From: Natronorubrum aibiense
GTDB taxonomy: Archaea; Halobacteriota; Halobacteria; Halobacteriales; Natrialbaceae
NCBI RefSeq assembly: GCF_009392895.1
Contig: NZ_CP045488.1
Coordinates: forward strand, 620,001-684,000
Reading direction: 5' to 3'
Length of the DNA stretch: 64,000 nucleotides
Shown here: positions 50,475 to 57,689 of the stretch, piece by piece
How the letters are laid out: each line of letters opens with the position of its first letter
Position numbering within the stretch: position 1 is the first letter of the stretch
Position numbers and translations under genes: made by a program
The notes under the pieces: model-generated
What the model saw: the letters and a program-made list of their open reading frames with translations, nothing else
Told to the model about the DNA's origin: nothing
Databases searched by the model: none

Positions 50475-51453
50475 GGCCTTGTTTGAACGCGTGATTTCAC
50501 GGGTGTAAGTCCTCTATTGCGCGTTCGATGTTGCGGACGGCGGATTTCATGACAAGTTCACGGAATTGACCGAACCAGGTTCTCGACCAGAGCGTATCGC
50601 CGTATCTGCGCCGGAGACCGAAAAACACCGATTCAGCGTTCGACCGCTGGTGATACGCCCGATCCTTGATGAGCAAATTTCTCGCCCACCCCCGCATTCC
50701 AGGATCTCGCTGCGGAATCAGCGGCGTGATACTTTCCGCACGCAACCTCGTACGAATCTCCTCCCAGTCGTAGCCCTTATCGGCAGCGACAGTCGTCAAA
50801 TCGTCGAGATTCCGCACTAACACCTGCCAGCCGACCTGTGTATCGTGCGGTTGTTTCATCGAGCAGTGTATATCGAGAATCGCACTGGTTTCACAATCGA
50901 TAAGCAGCGTCGTCTTCACCGCCTCAAACGTATAGTCCGTCCGTTTTGCGTAGTGCTGGCTGGCCTGGACGCGATCGACACCGGTTGCGTCGATCGCCTG
51001 CACATCACCGAGATCATACAGCTCGACGGACTGATCAAGGATCGCTCGCCACCGCTTCATCGGAATTGCCTGCTTTCGCGTACACACCGTCGAGAAGTGT
51101 GGAACCGTTTCAGGCCTCAATCCGAGTGATTTTGTCACTCTCGGCATCTCGCGGAGGACGTCCATCAGCTTCCGGTACGGATGGCCGAGATACTCTTTCA
51201 ATCCCTGAACGGCGAGAATCACCCAGTCAGCGTAGCCTTCTTCTCCCGGACGGTAGGCCGGTGCTGGCGTTCCAACGACGGCTTTTTGAGCGAGCGATAC
51301 AACCTTCTCTGTGAAGCGGGAGGTCTTCGTGTGCACAACGAACCCGTCCCGCTTCACTTCCTAGTAGATTTGGTATTTTCCCCGAGCTACTAACACGACG
51401 ATACGAGTTCGATCGACTCTACACTGCTAATGTTTGAGCGTCTAAACAAGGCC
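50475..51453 (-). mobile_element. IS5-family insertion sequence, 979 bp
   Basis: Terminal inverted repeats of 16 bp: ggccttgtttgaacgc (50475-50490) and gcgtctaaacaaggcc (51438-51453), 14 of 16 pairing. The 9-bp flanks gatactctg are identical at 50466-50474 and 51454-51462, a target-site duplication. One transposase gene fills the element. The perfect duplication indicates a fairly recent insertion into the integrated element. Confidence 0.93.
50497..51357 (-). CDS. IS5-family transposase
   Basis: 286 residues. The start is GTG at 51355-51357 (VKRDGFVVHTKTSRFTEKVV), because an in-frame stop lies two codons upstream. DDE-type catalytic region: IDATGVDRVQASQHYAKRTD (first Asp), TTVAADKGYDWEEIR (second Asp) and HQRSNAESVFFGLRRRYGD (Glu). 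The intact frame and intact ends suggest it is active. Confidence 0.92.
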   Translation of the reverse strand: MKRDGFVVHTKTSRFTEKVVSLAQKAVVGTPAPAYRPGEEGYADWVILAVQGLKEYLGHPYRKLMDVLREMPRVTKSLGLRPETVPHFSTVCTRKQAIPMKRWRAILDQSVELYDLGDVQAIDATGVDRVQASQHYAKRTDYTFEAVKTTLLIDCETSAILDIHCSMKQPHDTQVGWQVLVRNLDDLTTVAADKGYDWEEIRTRLRAESITPLIPQRDPGMRGWARNLLIKDRAYHQRSNAESVFFGLRRRYGDTLWSRTWFGQFRELVMKSAVRNIERAIEDLHP

Positions 51454-51616
51454 GATACTCTGTATTACACATGGTTACTAAGGGGTTACCTCGTCTCTAA
51501 AAAAACTCCGTGGTACATTCGCGCTGTGTATCTTGCACGACTCCTGAAACTTATCGCCGATTAAGATTTTCAACAGAACCATTCATCCTATTATGTACGA
51601 TTGCAACCACACATCA

Positions 51617-51661
51617 CACAGCAGTCGTTCGATGCGGTGTGCAGTGACGGTCAGTGGCTAC
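51617..51661. repeat. Dispersed ~45-bp repeat, copy 2 (3' of the integrase-linked gene)
   Basis: Core 51630-51649 identical over 20 bp to 36298-36317, with similar flanks (cacagcagtcgttcg before, gtcagtggctac after). It ends 4 bp before the stop codon of the 86-residue gene, just as copy 1 touches the dps stop, and in the same orientation relative to the gene. Confidence 0.75.
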
Positions 51662-51665
51662 TATA

Positions 51666-51926
51666 TTAGAACAGATTCAGGTATGGCCGTCTCAGTAGCC
51701 TCTTGACGTCTTTGTTCTCGTCAGGAACACAGCCGTAGATCCGACGAAGTTCATCTTCACTGAAGGCCGCGAAGCCACACTCTTGATCTTCGAGTTCATC
51801 GAGCTGCCAGACGGTTGCTTCGAGGATCGCGGTCTCGAGCTGGCGGCGTTCTCGCTGCGTTCGGGCCTCCGGGTAGGCGTCGATGAGTTCCTGCACTTCT
51901 GCTGTGTTGTACGTCGTCATGGTCAT
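51666..51926 (-). CDS. Small acidic protein translationally coupled to the integrase
   Basis: 86 residues from ATG 51924-51926, which overlaps the integrase stop by 4 bp (ATGA); a second ATG lies two codons in. Helical and acidic: TAEVQELIDAYPEARTQRER, LETAILEATVWQLDELEDQE, ending RRPYLNLF. No family is recognised. The coupling to the recombinase suggests an excision or regulatory partner, but no DNA-binding motif is evident. Confidence 0.6.
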   Translation of the reverse strand: MTMTTYNTAEVQELIDAYPEARTQRERRQLETAILEATVWQLDELEDQECGFAAFSEDELRRIYGCVPDENKDVKRLLRRPYLNLF

Positions 51927-53023
51927 CCCATTCTGTCGAGTGCGTCCTGGCGATCTTCGACCGGGGCAGCGTCGTACTTCATCGTCGTCTGTACGCTCCT
52001 GTGACGCAATTGCGCCTGCGCAGCGGCCAGATCCTCTTCTCGAGTCATGTACGTCCCGACCGAGTATCGGATCGAGTACCAGCTCATCTTCCGGTTTTCC
52101 GTGTCGATCCCTGCTTCCTCGCACAGATTGTGGAGTAGTCGTTTGAGCGACTGCGAATCGTACGGGTTTCCGAAGCGGGTGAGCCACAGTGCGTCCGTAT
52201 CGTCGTAGAGTTCCCGTTGATCGCGTTCTTCGATCCACCGCTCGAGTGCTTCTGCGGTCTGCGAGGAGATGCTTACGAGCCAATTATCGCGGTTCTTGGT
52301 GGACTCCTCAACGGGAATGCGGAGCACTTCGTTTTCCGTGTCCACCCACGAGACTTTCGCGCGGCCGACTTCCGCTGGCCGAAGGCCCGCGTCCAAGCTC
52401 GTCCACACGATCGACGTCAGCTTCCATCCGTTGACTCGCTCCCAATCATCGGGAGATACCTCCTCGAGCGGCTTCCGCAACCGTTGTGAGACGTACTTCT
52501 TCCACTCTGCACGCTCTTCCGGTGAGAGCGAGCGGTAACTCGGGATCGAGCCGTAATCAAGTGCGGCTTCCCGAACCTTTCTGCGCTCCTGTACGGTCAG
52601 GAAGTCACGCGGCTGCGTGTTCTGATCCTTCGAGAAGGAGATCTTCGGCTCCCACTTCTCCTCGCCATGCTGGTGGTGTCGCCACTTGAAGTAGCGAACC
52701 AGCGCGTCTCGAGTGTTACACCTGTGCGAGCCACTGTAGTCCTCCTTCGCCAGATGCATCACGTAATCGTCGGCGTGGTCTCGAGTCAGCACTGGGACGT
52801 ACTCCTCTTCTTTCTCCCACACGTAGCGTTCGAAAACGCCGATGCGGTACGTCGTGGCGCGCGCGGTGTACTCGGAGTAGCCCTCGACCTTCTCGGGCTT
52901 TTTACCGAACACAAGGAGCCACTCGACGAACTCGCGCCGCTTGTTCTCGTAATCGACGAGCTGTTTGCTGTTCAGATACGTTTCGGCCTTCCGTGGGACG
53001 ATTTCGAAGTTGATTTCGACCAT
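51923..53023 (-). CDS. Tyrosine recombinase / phage-type integrase
   Basis: 366 residues. The N-terminal core-binding region (residues 10-125) is helical, and the catalytic domain covers residues 140-355. Catalytic residues visible: Arg215 in LDAGLRPAEVG, Arg319 in SWYSIRYSVGTYM (the usual preceding His is Tyr316), His341 in AQLRHRSVQTTMKYD and nucleophile Tyr350. It lies 166 bp from the tRNA-Leu gene, typical for elements using that tRNA as attachment site. The gene is not split by integration, unlike SSV-type integrases. Confidence 0.92.
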   Translation of the reverse strand: MVEINFEIVPRKAETYLNSKQLVDYENKRREFVEWLLVFGKKPEKVEGYSEYTARATTYRIGVFERYVWEKEEEYVPVLTRDHADDYVMHLAKEDYSGSHRCNTRDALVRYFKWRHHQHGEEKWEPKISFSKDQNTQPRDFLTVQERRKVREAALDYGSIPSYRSLSPEERAEWKKYVSQRLRKPLEEVSPDDWERVNGWKLTSIVWTSLDAGLRPAEVGRAKVSWVDTENEVLRIPVEESTKNRDNWLVSISSQTAEALERWIEERDQRELYDDTDALWLTRFGNPYDSQSLKRLLHNLCEEAGIDTENRKMSWYSIRYSVGTYMTREEDLAAAQAQLRHRSVQTTMKYDAAPVEDRQDALDRMG

Positions 53024-53188
53024 GTTGCGTCCGAACCCATTTCATCGAACGGGAACGGGTGTAGCCCAATCGTCAAAGTCGCCGCTGTCTTGCGATTTTG
53101 GCAGTCACATCGAACGATGTTGGGCGATAGTTGGTTAACGTACACGTTGCTCGGACGCGTGAAAACCGCAAGAGGGCAAAGCCCTGGA

Positions 53189-53243
53189 ATGCGAGGGCTG
53201 GGATTTGAACCCAGGGACCCCTACGGGAGCGGGTCTTAAGCCC
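53189..53243 (-). other. Right attachment site (3' part of intact tRNA-Leu)
   Basis: Identical to 46268-46322 over 55 bp. The element supplies this part and so restores the tRNA gene after integration. Confidence 0.9.
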
Positions 53244-53273
53244 ACCGCCGTTGGCCTGCTTGGCTACCCTCGC
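53190..53273 (-). tRNA. tRNA-Leu, anticodon UAA
   Basis: On the minus strand the gene begins GCGAGGGTAGCCAAGCAGGC and ends CCCAGCCCTCGC plus discriminator A. The acceptor stem pairs over 7 bp (GCGAGGG/CCCTCGC). The anticodon stem GTGGG/CCCGC encloses loop CTTAAGA, giving anticodon TAA. A long variable arm (class II) is present, and the T-arm carries GGTTCAAATCC. 84 nt including the discriminator; CCA is not encoded. It is the attachment site of the integrated element. Confidence 0.96.
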
Positions 53274-53368
53274 ACAGAAGTGCACTCGAGGATAGTACCC
53301 CACCCGGAATGTGCGTTTCGATGTCGATCCCGGTCAGCCGGCACGCGTCGGTGTGTTCGTGGTGCCCG

Positions 53369-53707
53369 TTACCAGTCGACGCTCAGCGAGCCGTCGCCGT
53401 GGGGATCGGGCGCGATCTCCTCGTCGGTTCGGCGGTCGATCACGTGAATACAGCCGTCGTCTTTTTTCGCCGGGCAGACCTCTGCTGCACGGACGTTGTG
53501 CTCGAGGTCCTCCTCGCCGAAGAAGTACGTCGTCGGCTGGGCGATGCCGGATTTGATCGACATCTCCCAGTTGTCGCTGACCTCGGCGCACTTGCCCGCG
53601 CCGAAGCACTTGTTGGCCTCGAAGATGATCTTGTAGGGCTTTTCCTCGATCGGCGGTGCATCCGACGAGCCGACATCGCTCGCGCGTTGAATACCGTCGT
53701 CGCTCAT
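53369..53707 (-). CDS. Single-cluster ferredoxin
   Basis: 112 residues from ATG 53705-53707 (MSDDGIQRASDVGSSDAPPI). Cluster-binding region NKCFGAGKCAEVSDNWEM and AEVCPAKKDDGCIHVIDRR. The arrangement suits a single [3Fe-4S] or [4Fe-4S] cluster ferredoxin and differs from the plant-type [2Fe-2S] ferredoxin used centrally by haloarchaea. The acidic C-terminus ends DGSLSVDW. Electron partner unknown. Confidence 0.85.
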   Translation of the reverse strand: MSDDGIQRASDVGSSDAPPIEEKPYKIIFEANKCFGAGKCAEVSDNWEMSIKSGIAQPTTYFFGEEDLEHNVRAAEVCPAKKDDGCIHVIDRRTDEEIAPDPHGDGSLSVDW

Positions 53708-53796
53708 TAGCTGATGGTTCGGCCCTGTGGTCTTTCCCGTTACGGTCGCGCGCCGACCGTGGCCGCGTGCTCGAGACCAGCGGTCGACGACGCCAG

Positions 53797-54747
53797 TCAG
53801 GACGACCGCGTTTTTGGCGTCGGTTCGGGGAGATCGTAGGTGACGCCGGTGAGGTCGCTCGAGACGGTCCATAGTCTGCGGGCCGTCTCGCGGTCGTACG
53901 AGCGATCGGACGACGCCTGTCGCTCGGGTGTGCCGCGCATGTTCATGAGACCGCCGGGACCGTAGTAGCCGCCGCCTTCGACGTCCGGCGCGGTCGCGGC
54001 GTACAGCGTCGGCAGCGCGCCCCGTTCGGCAGACTGGGCCAACACCGTGTTCGCGAGTCGCGTCGCCGCTCGAGCCACGCGGCCGCGGTCCTCGACGCTG
54101 CGCGACTGCAGTCGTGTGTCGGCGTAGCCGGGGTGGACTGCGACGCTTCTCGCATTGACACCACCCGCCCGAAACCGTCGCTCGAGTTCATATGCGAAGC
54201 ACACGTTCGCGAGTTTCGACTGACTGTAGGCGTCCCACCGGTCGTAGTCGCGCTCGCTCTGCAGGTCGTCGAACTCGAGCTCGCCGCGCTCGTGGAGGCC
54301 GCTCGAGACGGTGACGACGCGCGCCGGCTTCGAGCCGTCTGTCCGCAGGTTCTCGAGCGCCAGTCCCGTGAGCGCGAAGTGGCCCAGATGGTTGACGCCG
54401 AACTGGGTTTCGAAGCCGTCGGCGGTCTCCCGTCGTGGGATCGCCATCGTCCCGGCGTTGTTGATCAAGACATCAACCGGGTCGTCACCGAGGCGGTCGG
54501 CGAACGCGCGGATCGACTCGAGACGCGCCAGATCACAGTCCTCGATTCGGAGGTCGGCGTCCGGAACGTCCGAACGGACGTCCCGTGCGGCGTCCTCGCC
54601 GCGGTCAGTGTCCCGGCAGGCCATGATCACCGTCGCCCCGTTCCGGGCGATTTCGCGGGTGGTCTCGAGACCGATGCCGCTGTTTGCGCCCGTCACGATG
54701 ACGGTCCGATCGTGTTGCGGCGGGATATCGGCGGCAGTCCAGCCCAT
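53797..54747 (-). CDS. SDR-family oxidoreductase (retinol-dehydrogenase-like)
   Basis: 316 residues from ATG 54745-54747 (MGWTAADIPPQHDRTVIVTG). Cofactor loop TGANSGIGLETTREIARNGA, CRDTDRG suggesting NADP(H), LINNAGTMAIPR, VTVSSGLHERG and catalytic YSQSKLANVCFAYELERRF. The pattern resembles the retinol dehydrogenase/WW-domain oxidoreductase-like group, common in haloarchaea as a general carbonyl reductase. Substrate unknown. Confidence 0.88.
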   Translation of the reverse strand: MGWTAADIPPQHDRTVIVTGANSGIGLETTREIARNGATVIMACRDTDRGEDAARDVRSDVPDADLRIEDCDLARLESIRAFADRLGDDPVDVLINNAGTMAIPRRETADGFETQFGVNHLGHFALTGLALENLRTDGSKPARVVTVSSGLHERGELEFDDLQSERDYDRWDAYSQSKLANVCFAYELERRFRAGGVNARSVAVHPGYADTRLQSRSVEDRGRVARAATRLANTVLAQSAERGALPTLYAATAPDVEGGGYYGPGGLMNMRGTPERQASSDRSYDRETARRLWTVSSDLTGVTYDLPEPTPKTRSS

Positions 54748-54941
54748 ACGCGGATAGACGGGTGCAACCCATCTAAGCGTGGTGTACGCGGCAGTCAGCA
54801 CTGCCGACTAGTCGGATTCGATCCGGCTGGTGGCACCTGTCGCGGACCCGGTGACACGAGCCGGCCCGTTCAGGACAGTGTTCGTGACAGTTGCTGAACA
54901 GTACACGTAGTCTTTTGTGGCTGGCGAGCCACTAGTAGCGT

Positions 54942-55097
54942 ATGCCCCACGGCCAAGATGTCGAAAACGACACGTCAGAGATCAGCTCCGAGTACGAGTG
55001 TCTCCAGTGTGGGAACATCGTCAGGGCCGAGACCAACCCCGGCGAATGTGAGGAGTGTGGTGGCGACTTCCATAACCGAGCCAAATCGGTCGAGTAA
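54942..55097 (+). CDS. Rubrerythrin-like zinc/iron ribbon protein (DUF7129-like)
   Basis: 51 residues: an acidic N-terminus, then YECLQCGNIVRAETNPGECE (first CxxC) and ECGGDFHNRAKSVE (the second pair is CEEC). The two CxxC pairs resemble the rubredoxin-like tail of rubrerythrins. Small proteins of this sort are plentiful in haloarchaea; metal and role are unknown. The gene stands alone. Confidence 0.8.
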   Translation: MPHGQDVENDTSEISSEYECLQCGNIVRAETNPGECEECGGDFHNRAKSVE

Positions 55098-55178
55098 TCG
55101 CGAGTCCGTGACGCCGTCGGCTCGCTACGTGGTGTGCGGAACAAAAACGCGACGTACTCGAGTCGCCGAGCGTCGGTG

Positions 55179-55697
55179 TTACTCGTAGTCGACAGAAACC
55201 GACTCGAGGACGACCTCGTCTCGTGGCTTGTCGTTCCGGTCGGTGTCGACGGAGCCGATCTCGCGGACGACATCCATCCCGTCAGTGACTTTCCCGAAGA
55301 CAGAGTGGCGACCGTCGAGGTGAGGTTGGGCATCGAGCGTAATGAAGAACTGCGAGCCATTGGTGTTCGGCCCGGAGTTGGCCATGCTCAGGATGCCCGC
55401 GTCGTCGTGACGCAGGTCGTCGTGGAACTCGTCGTCGAACTGGTAGCCGGGACCGCCGCGACCGGTTTCGGTTGGGTCGCCGCCCTGAATCATGAAGCCC
55501 TCGATGATGCGGTGGAAGGCGACGTCGTCGTACAGTGGCTCGCCTTCGACTTCCTCGCCCGTCTCGGGGTCGGTCCACGTCTTACCGCCCGTAGCCAGCC
55601 CGACGAAGTTGTCGACGGTGCGCGGTGCGCGCTCGTCATAGAGTTCGACCTCGATGTCGCCGCGGTTCGTGTGCAGGGTCGCAGTTACGTCTCCCAT
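55179..55697 (-). CDS. Cyclophilin-type peptidyl-prolyl isomerase
   Basis: 172 residues. Short archaeal cyclophilin with typical blocks: [40 protein letters not shown] (active-site Arg), [20 protein letters not shown] and [20 protein letters not shown]. It catalyses cis-trans isomerisation of proline bonds in the cytoplasm. Divergent from the hydrolase gene at 55828. Confidence 0.94.
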   Translation of the reverse strand: MGDVTATLHTNRGDIEVELYDERAPRTVDNFVGLATGGKTWTDPETGEEVEGEPLYDDVAFHRIIEGFMIQGGDPTETGRGGPGYQFDDEFHDDLRHDDAGILSMANSGPNTNGSQFFITLDAQPHLDGRHSVFGKVTDGMDVVREIGSVDTDRNDKPRDEVVLESVSVDYE

Positions 55698-55827
55698 ACT
55701 CTCGGCGACGACGGGACGACTGAAAACGGTAGTGGTCTCGAGTTATGACACGTCTAGGTGTGTCGATCCGCCTCGAGGCACACGAGACGGCCGCAGCTAC
55801 ATACCACCGGCCGTGGAACGACGTCGT

Positions 55828-56799
55828 ATGGCCACCGGAACGCATACCGCCGAAGCGGTGACACTCGCGCGGCTTCCCTCCGGCGTGGAACTCACGACGA
55901 CGATTCACCGGTATCGCGGCCCCGTTGACGGGCCGACCTGCTACGTTCAGGGGGCCCAGCACGGCCGTGAGATCAACGGGACCGAAACGCTTCGCCGATT
56001 TCACGAGCGCCTGTCGCTCGAGCAGTTGTCGGGAACCGTCGTCGCCGTCCCTGTCGCGAACCCGCTGACGTTCGATCGCGTCTCCTACACCACACCGGAA
56101 GTGCTCGACAGCGTCAACCCGAACATGAACCGAGTCTGGCCGGGTGACGCCGACGGCAGTCTCCACCAGCGGATGGCCGCCCGCCTCTGGACCGAGATCG
56201 AACAGGCCGATGCCGTCGTCGACCTCCACACGGGGAGCCCGGAGATGCTGCCACACGTGGTCTACCAGGAAGGCGACGAGGACGCCCGGCGACTCGCCGA
56301 AGCGTTCGGCACCGAACTCTTACTCGCCGAACGGGCAGACGACGACGCCACAGTCGAGTGGCACCGGCGCGGCTTCGCGGGCAAACTCCGCGTCACCGCC
56401 GCCGAGGAGGGAATCCCGTCGATCACGCCCGAACTCGCACACAACAAACAGATCGTCGAGGACGTCGTCGAGGCCGGCGTCGAGGGATTGTTCGACGTCT
56501 GTCGCTCACTCGAGATGCTGCCCGGGAACGTTCCCGATCGAGACCAGACGGTCGCTCGCAACCACCTCGGACAGGTCACCGCCACCGACTCCGGGCTGTT
56601 CCGGCCCGAGCCAGCGCTCGAGGTCGGCCAGTTCGTCGACGAGGGGACGACGCTCGGAACAGTGTACGATCCGACGACGTACGAACCGCTCTACGAGGCG
56701 GTAGCGGATCGGAGCGGCCTTCTCTACGTGCTCACGCAGGAGGCGACCGTCGTCGCGGGAGACCGACTCGCGAGCGTCGCAGAGATCGATGAGGCATAA
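55828..56799 (+). CDS. Succinylglutamate desuccinylase/aspartoacylase-family hydrolase
   Basis: 323 residues from ATG 55828 (MATGTHTAEAVTLARLPSGV). Zinc-binding motif GAQHGREINGTETLRRF (HxxE) and DLHTGSPEMLPHVVYQEG (His). Also SVNPNMNRVWPGDADGSLHQ and a C-terminal barrel-like segment GLFRPEPALEVGQFVDEGTT. The family removes acyl groups from amino acids or acts as carboxypeptidase-like enzyme; the exact substrate is not evident. Confidence 0.88.
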   Translation: MATGTHTAEAVTLARLPSGVELTTTIHRYRGPVDGPTCYVQGAQHGREINGTETLRRFHERLSLEQLSGTVVAVPVANPLTFDRVSYTTPEVLDSVNPNMNRVWPGDADGSLHQRMAARLWTEIEQADAVVDLHTGSPEMLPHVVYQEGDEDARRLAEAFGTELLLAERADDDATVEWHRRGFAGKLRVTAAEEGIPSITPELAHNKQIVEDVVEAGVEGLFDVCRSLEMLPGNVPDRDQTVARNHLGQVTATDSGLFRPEPALEVGQFVDEGTTLGTVYDPTTYEPLYEAVADRSGLLYVLTQEATVVAGDRLASVAEIDEA

Positions 56800-56809
56800 T
56801 CGCACCGAA

Positions 56810-57571
56810 TCAGCAGGTCGAAAACCCGCCGTCGACGACCAGTCCGTGGCCGCTGACGAACGAGGACTCGTCGCTCGCGAGAAAGAGGATGGCGTCGGCG
56901 ATCTCCTCGGGTTCGCCCAAACGTTTGAGTGGATACTCCTCGGCCATCGCCTCGCGGACCGCTTCGGGGTCGTCTTGGGCCGCCAGATACTGCTCGAGCA
57001 ACGAGGTGTCCGTAAAGCCCGGACAGACGGTGTTCGCACGCACACCGTACGGACCGGCCTCGGCTGCGATCGCACGGGTGAGGTTCAATACGGCCCCCTT
57101 GCTCAGCGAGTAGGCCGCCTGCTTGGGCAGTCCGAGGATACTCGCCAGCGACCCGACGTTGACGATCGCACCACGGCCTTGCTCTTTCATATGTGGTAAG
57201 GCGGCGTGACAGCCGTTCCAGACGCCCTTGATATTGACATCGATGACGAAGTCACGCGCCGAGTCGTCGGTGTCCTCTAGTCGAGCGGAGGGATGGCCGA
57301 CCCCCGCGTTGTTGACGATGATGTCGAGACCGTGCGTCTCGGCAACGGCGTCGACGACCGTGTGGAACGCCTCGCTGTCGGTAACATCGAGATCGGAGAA
57401 CTCGGCCTCCGCACCGTCCGCCGTGAGGGCCTCGGCGAGCTCCTGCCCGTCGTCGCTGTCGATGTCCGTCACGATCACTCGTGCACCCTCCTCGGCGAAC
57501 CGTTCGGCCGTCGCCTGCCCGATACCCGACGCGGCACCCGTGATAAGCGCTGTCTTGTTCTCGAGTCGCAT
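56810..57571 (-). CDS. SDR-family oxidoreductase (FabG-like)
   Basis: 253 residues. Cofactor motif TGAASGIGQATAERFAEEGA, Asp in VTDIDSDDG pointing to NAD(H), IVNNAGVGHPS, INIKG-like VNIKGVWNGCHAALPHMKEQ, catalytic Ser in VNVGSLASILG and YSLSKGAVLNLTRAIAAEAG. The end IGLVVDGG-like SGHGLVVDGGFS is standard. Third SDR of the window. It converges with the hydrolase gene at 10 bp. Confidence 0.92.
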   Translation of the reverse strand: MRLENKTALITGAASGIGQATAERFAEEGARVIVTDIDSDDGQELAEALTADGAEAEFSDLDVTDSEAFHTVVDAVAETHGLDIIVNNAGVGHPSARLEDTDDSARDFVIDVNIKGVWNGCHAALPHMKEQGRGAIVNVGSLASILGLPKQAAYSLSKGAVLNLTRAIAAEAGPYGVRANTVCPGFTDTSLLEQYLAAQDDPEAVREAMAEEYPLKRLGEPEEIADAILFLASDESSFVSGHGLVVDGGFSTC

Positions 57572-57689
57572 AGCGTATCAATCGGACGACCGGTCTATAA
57601 ATTCGTTCATTACCACACATATAAACGGAATATCTGTTTGCAAAACTCGAGTCTCTCTAAAACAGTGGTAATCCTTGGCCGACGGAGAC

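Larger units (their letters stand above)
46268..53243. mobile_element. Integrated element at tRNA-Leu(UAA), about 6.98 kb
   Basis: Bounded by 55-bp direct repeats of the tRNA 3' part, with a tyrosine recombinase gene next to the intact tRNA. Base composition inside is clearly more AT-rich than the flanks, and coding density is low. Contents from left: palindromic module 1, small membrane protein, Tat lipoprotein, gene fragments, module 2, RNA-polymerase-epsilon-like protein, module 3, secreted peptide, an IS5-family insertion, a small gene coupled to the integrase. No replication or capsid gene is recognised, so it may be a decayed or helper-dependent integrative plasmid or provirus. Confidence 0.85.
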
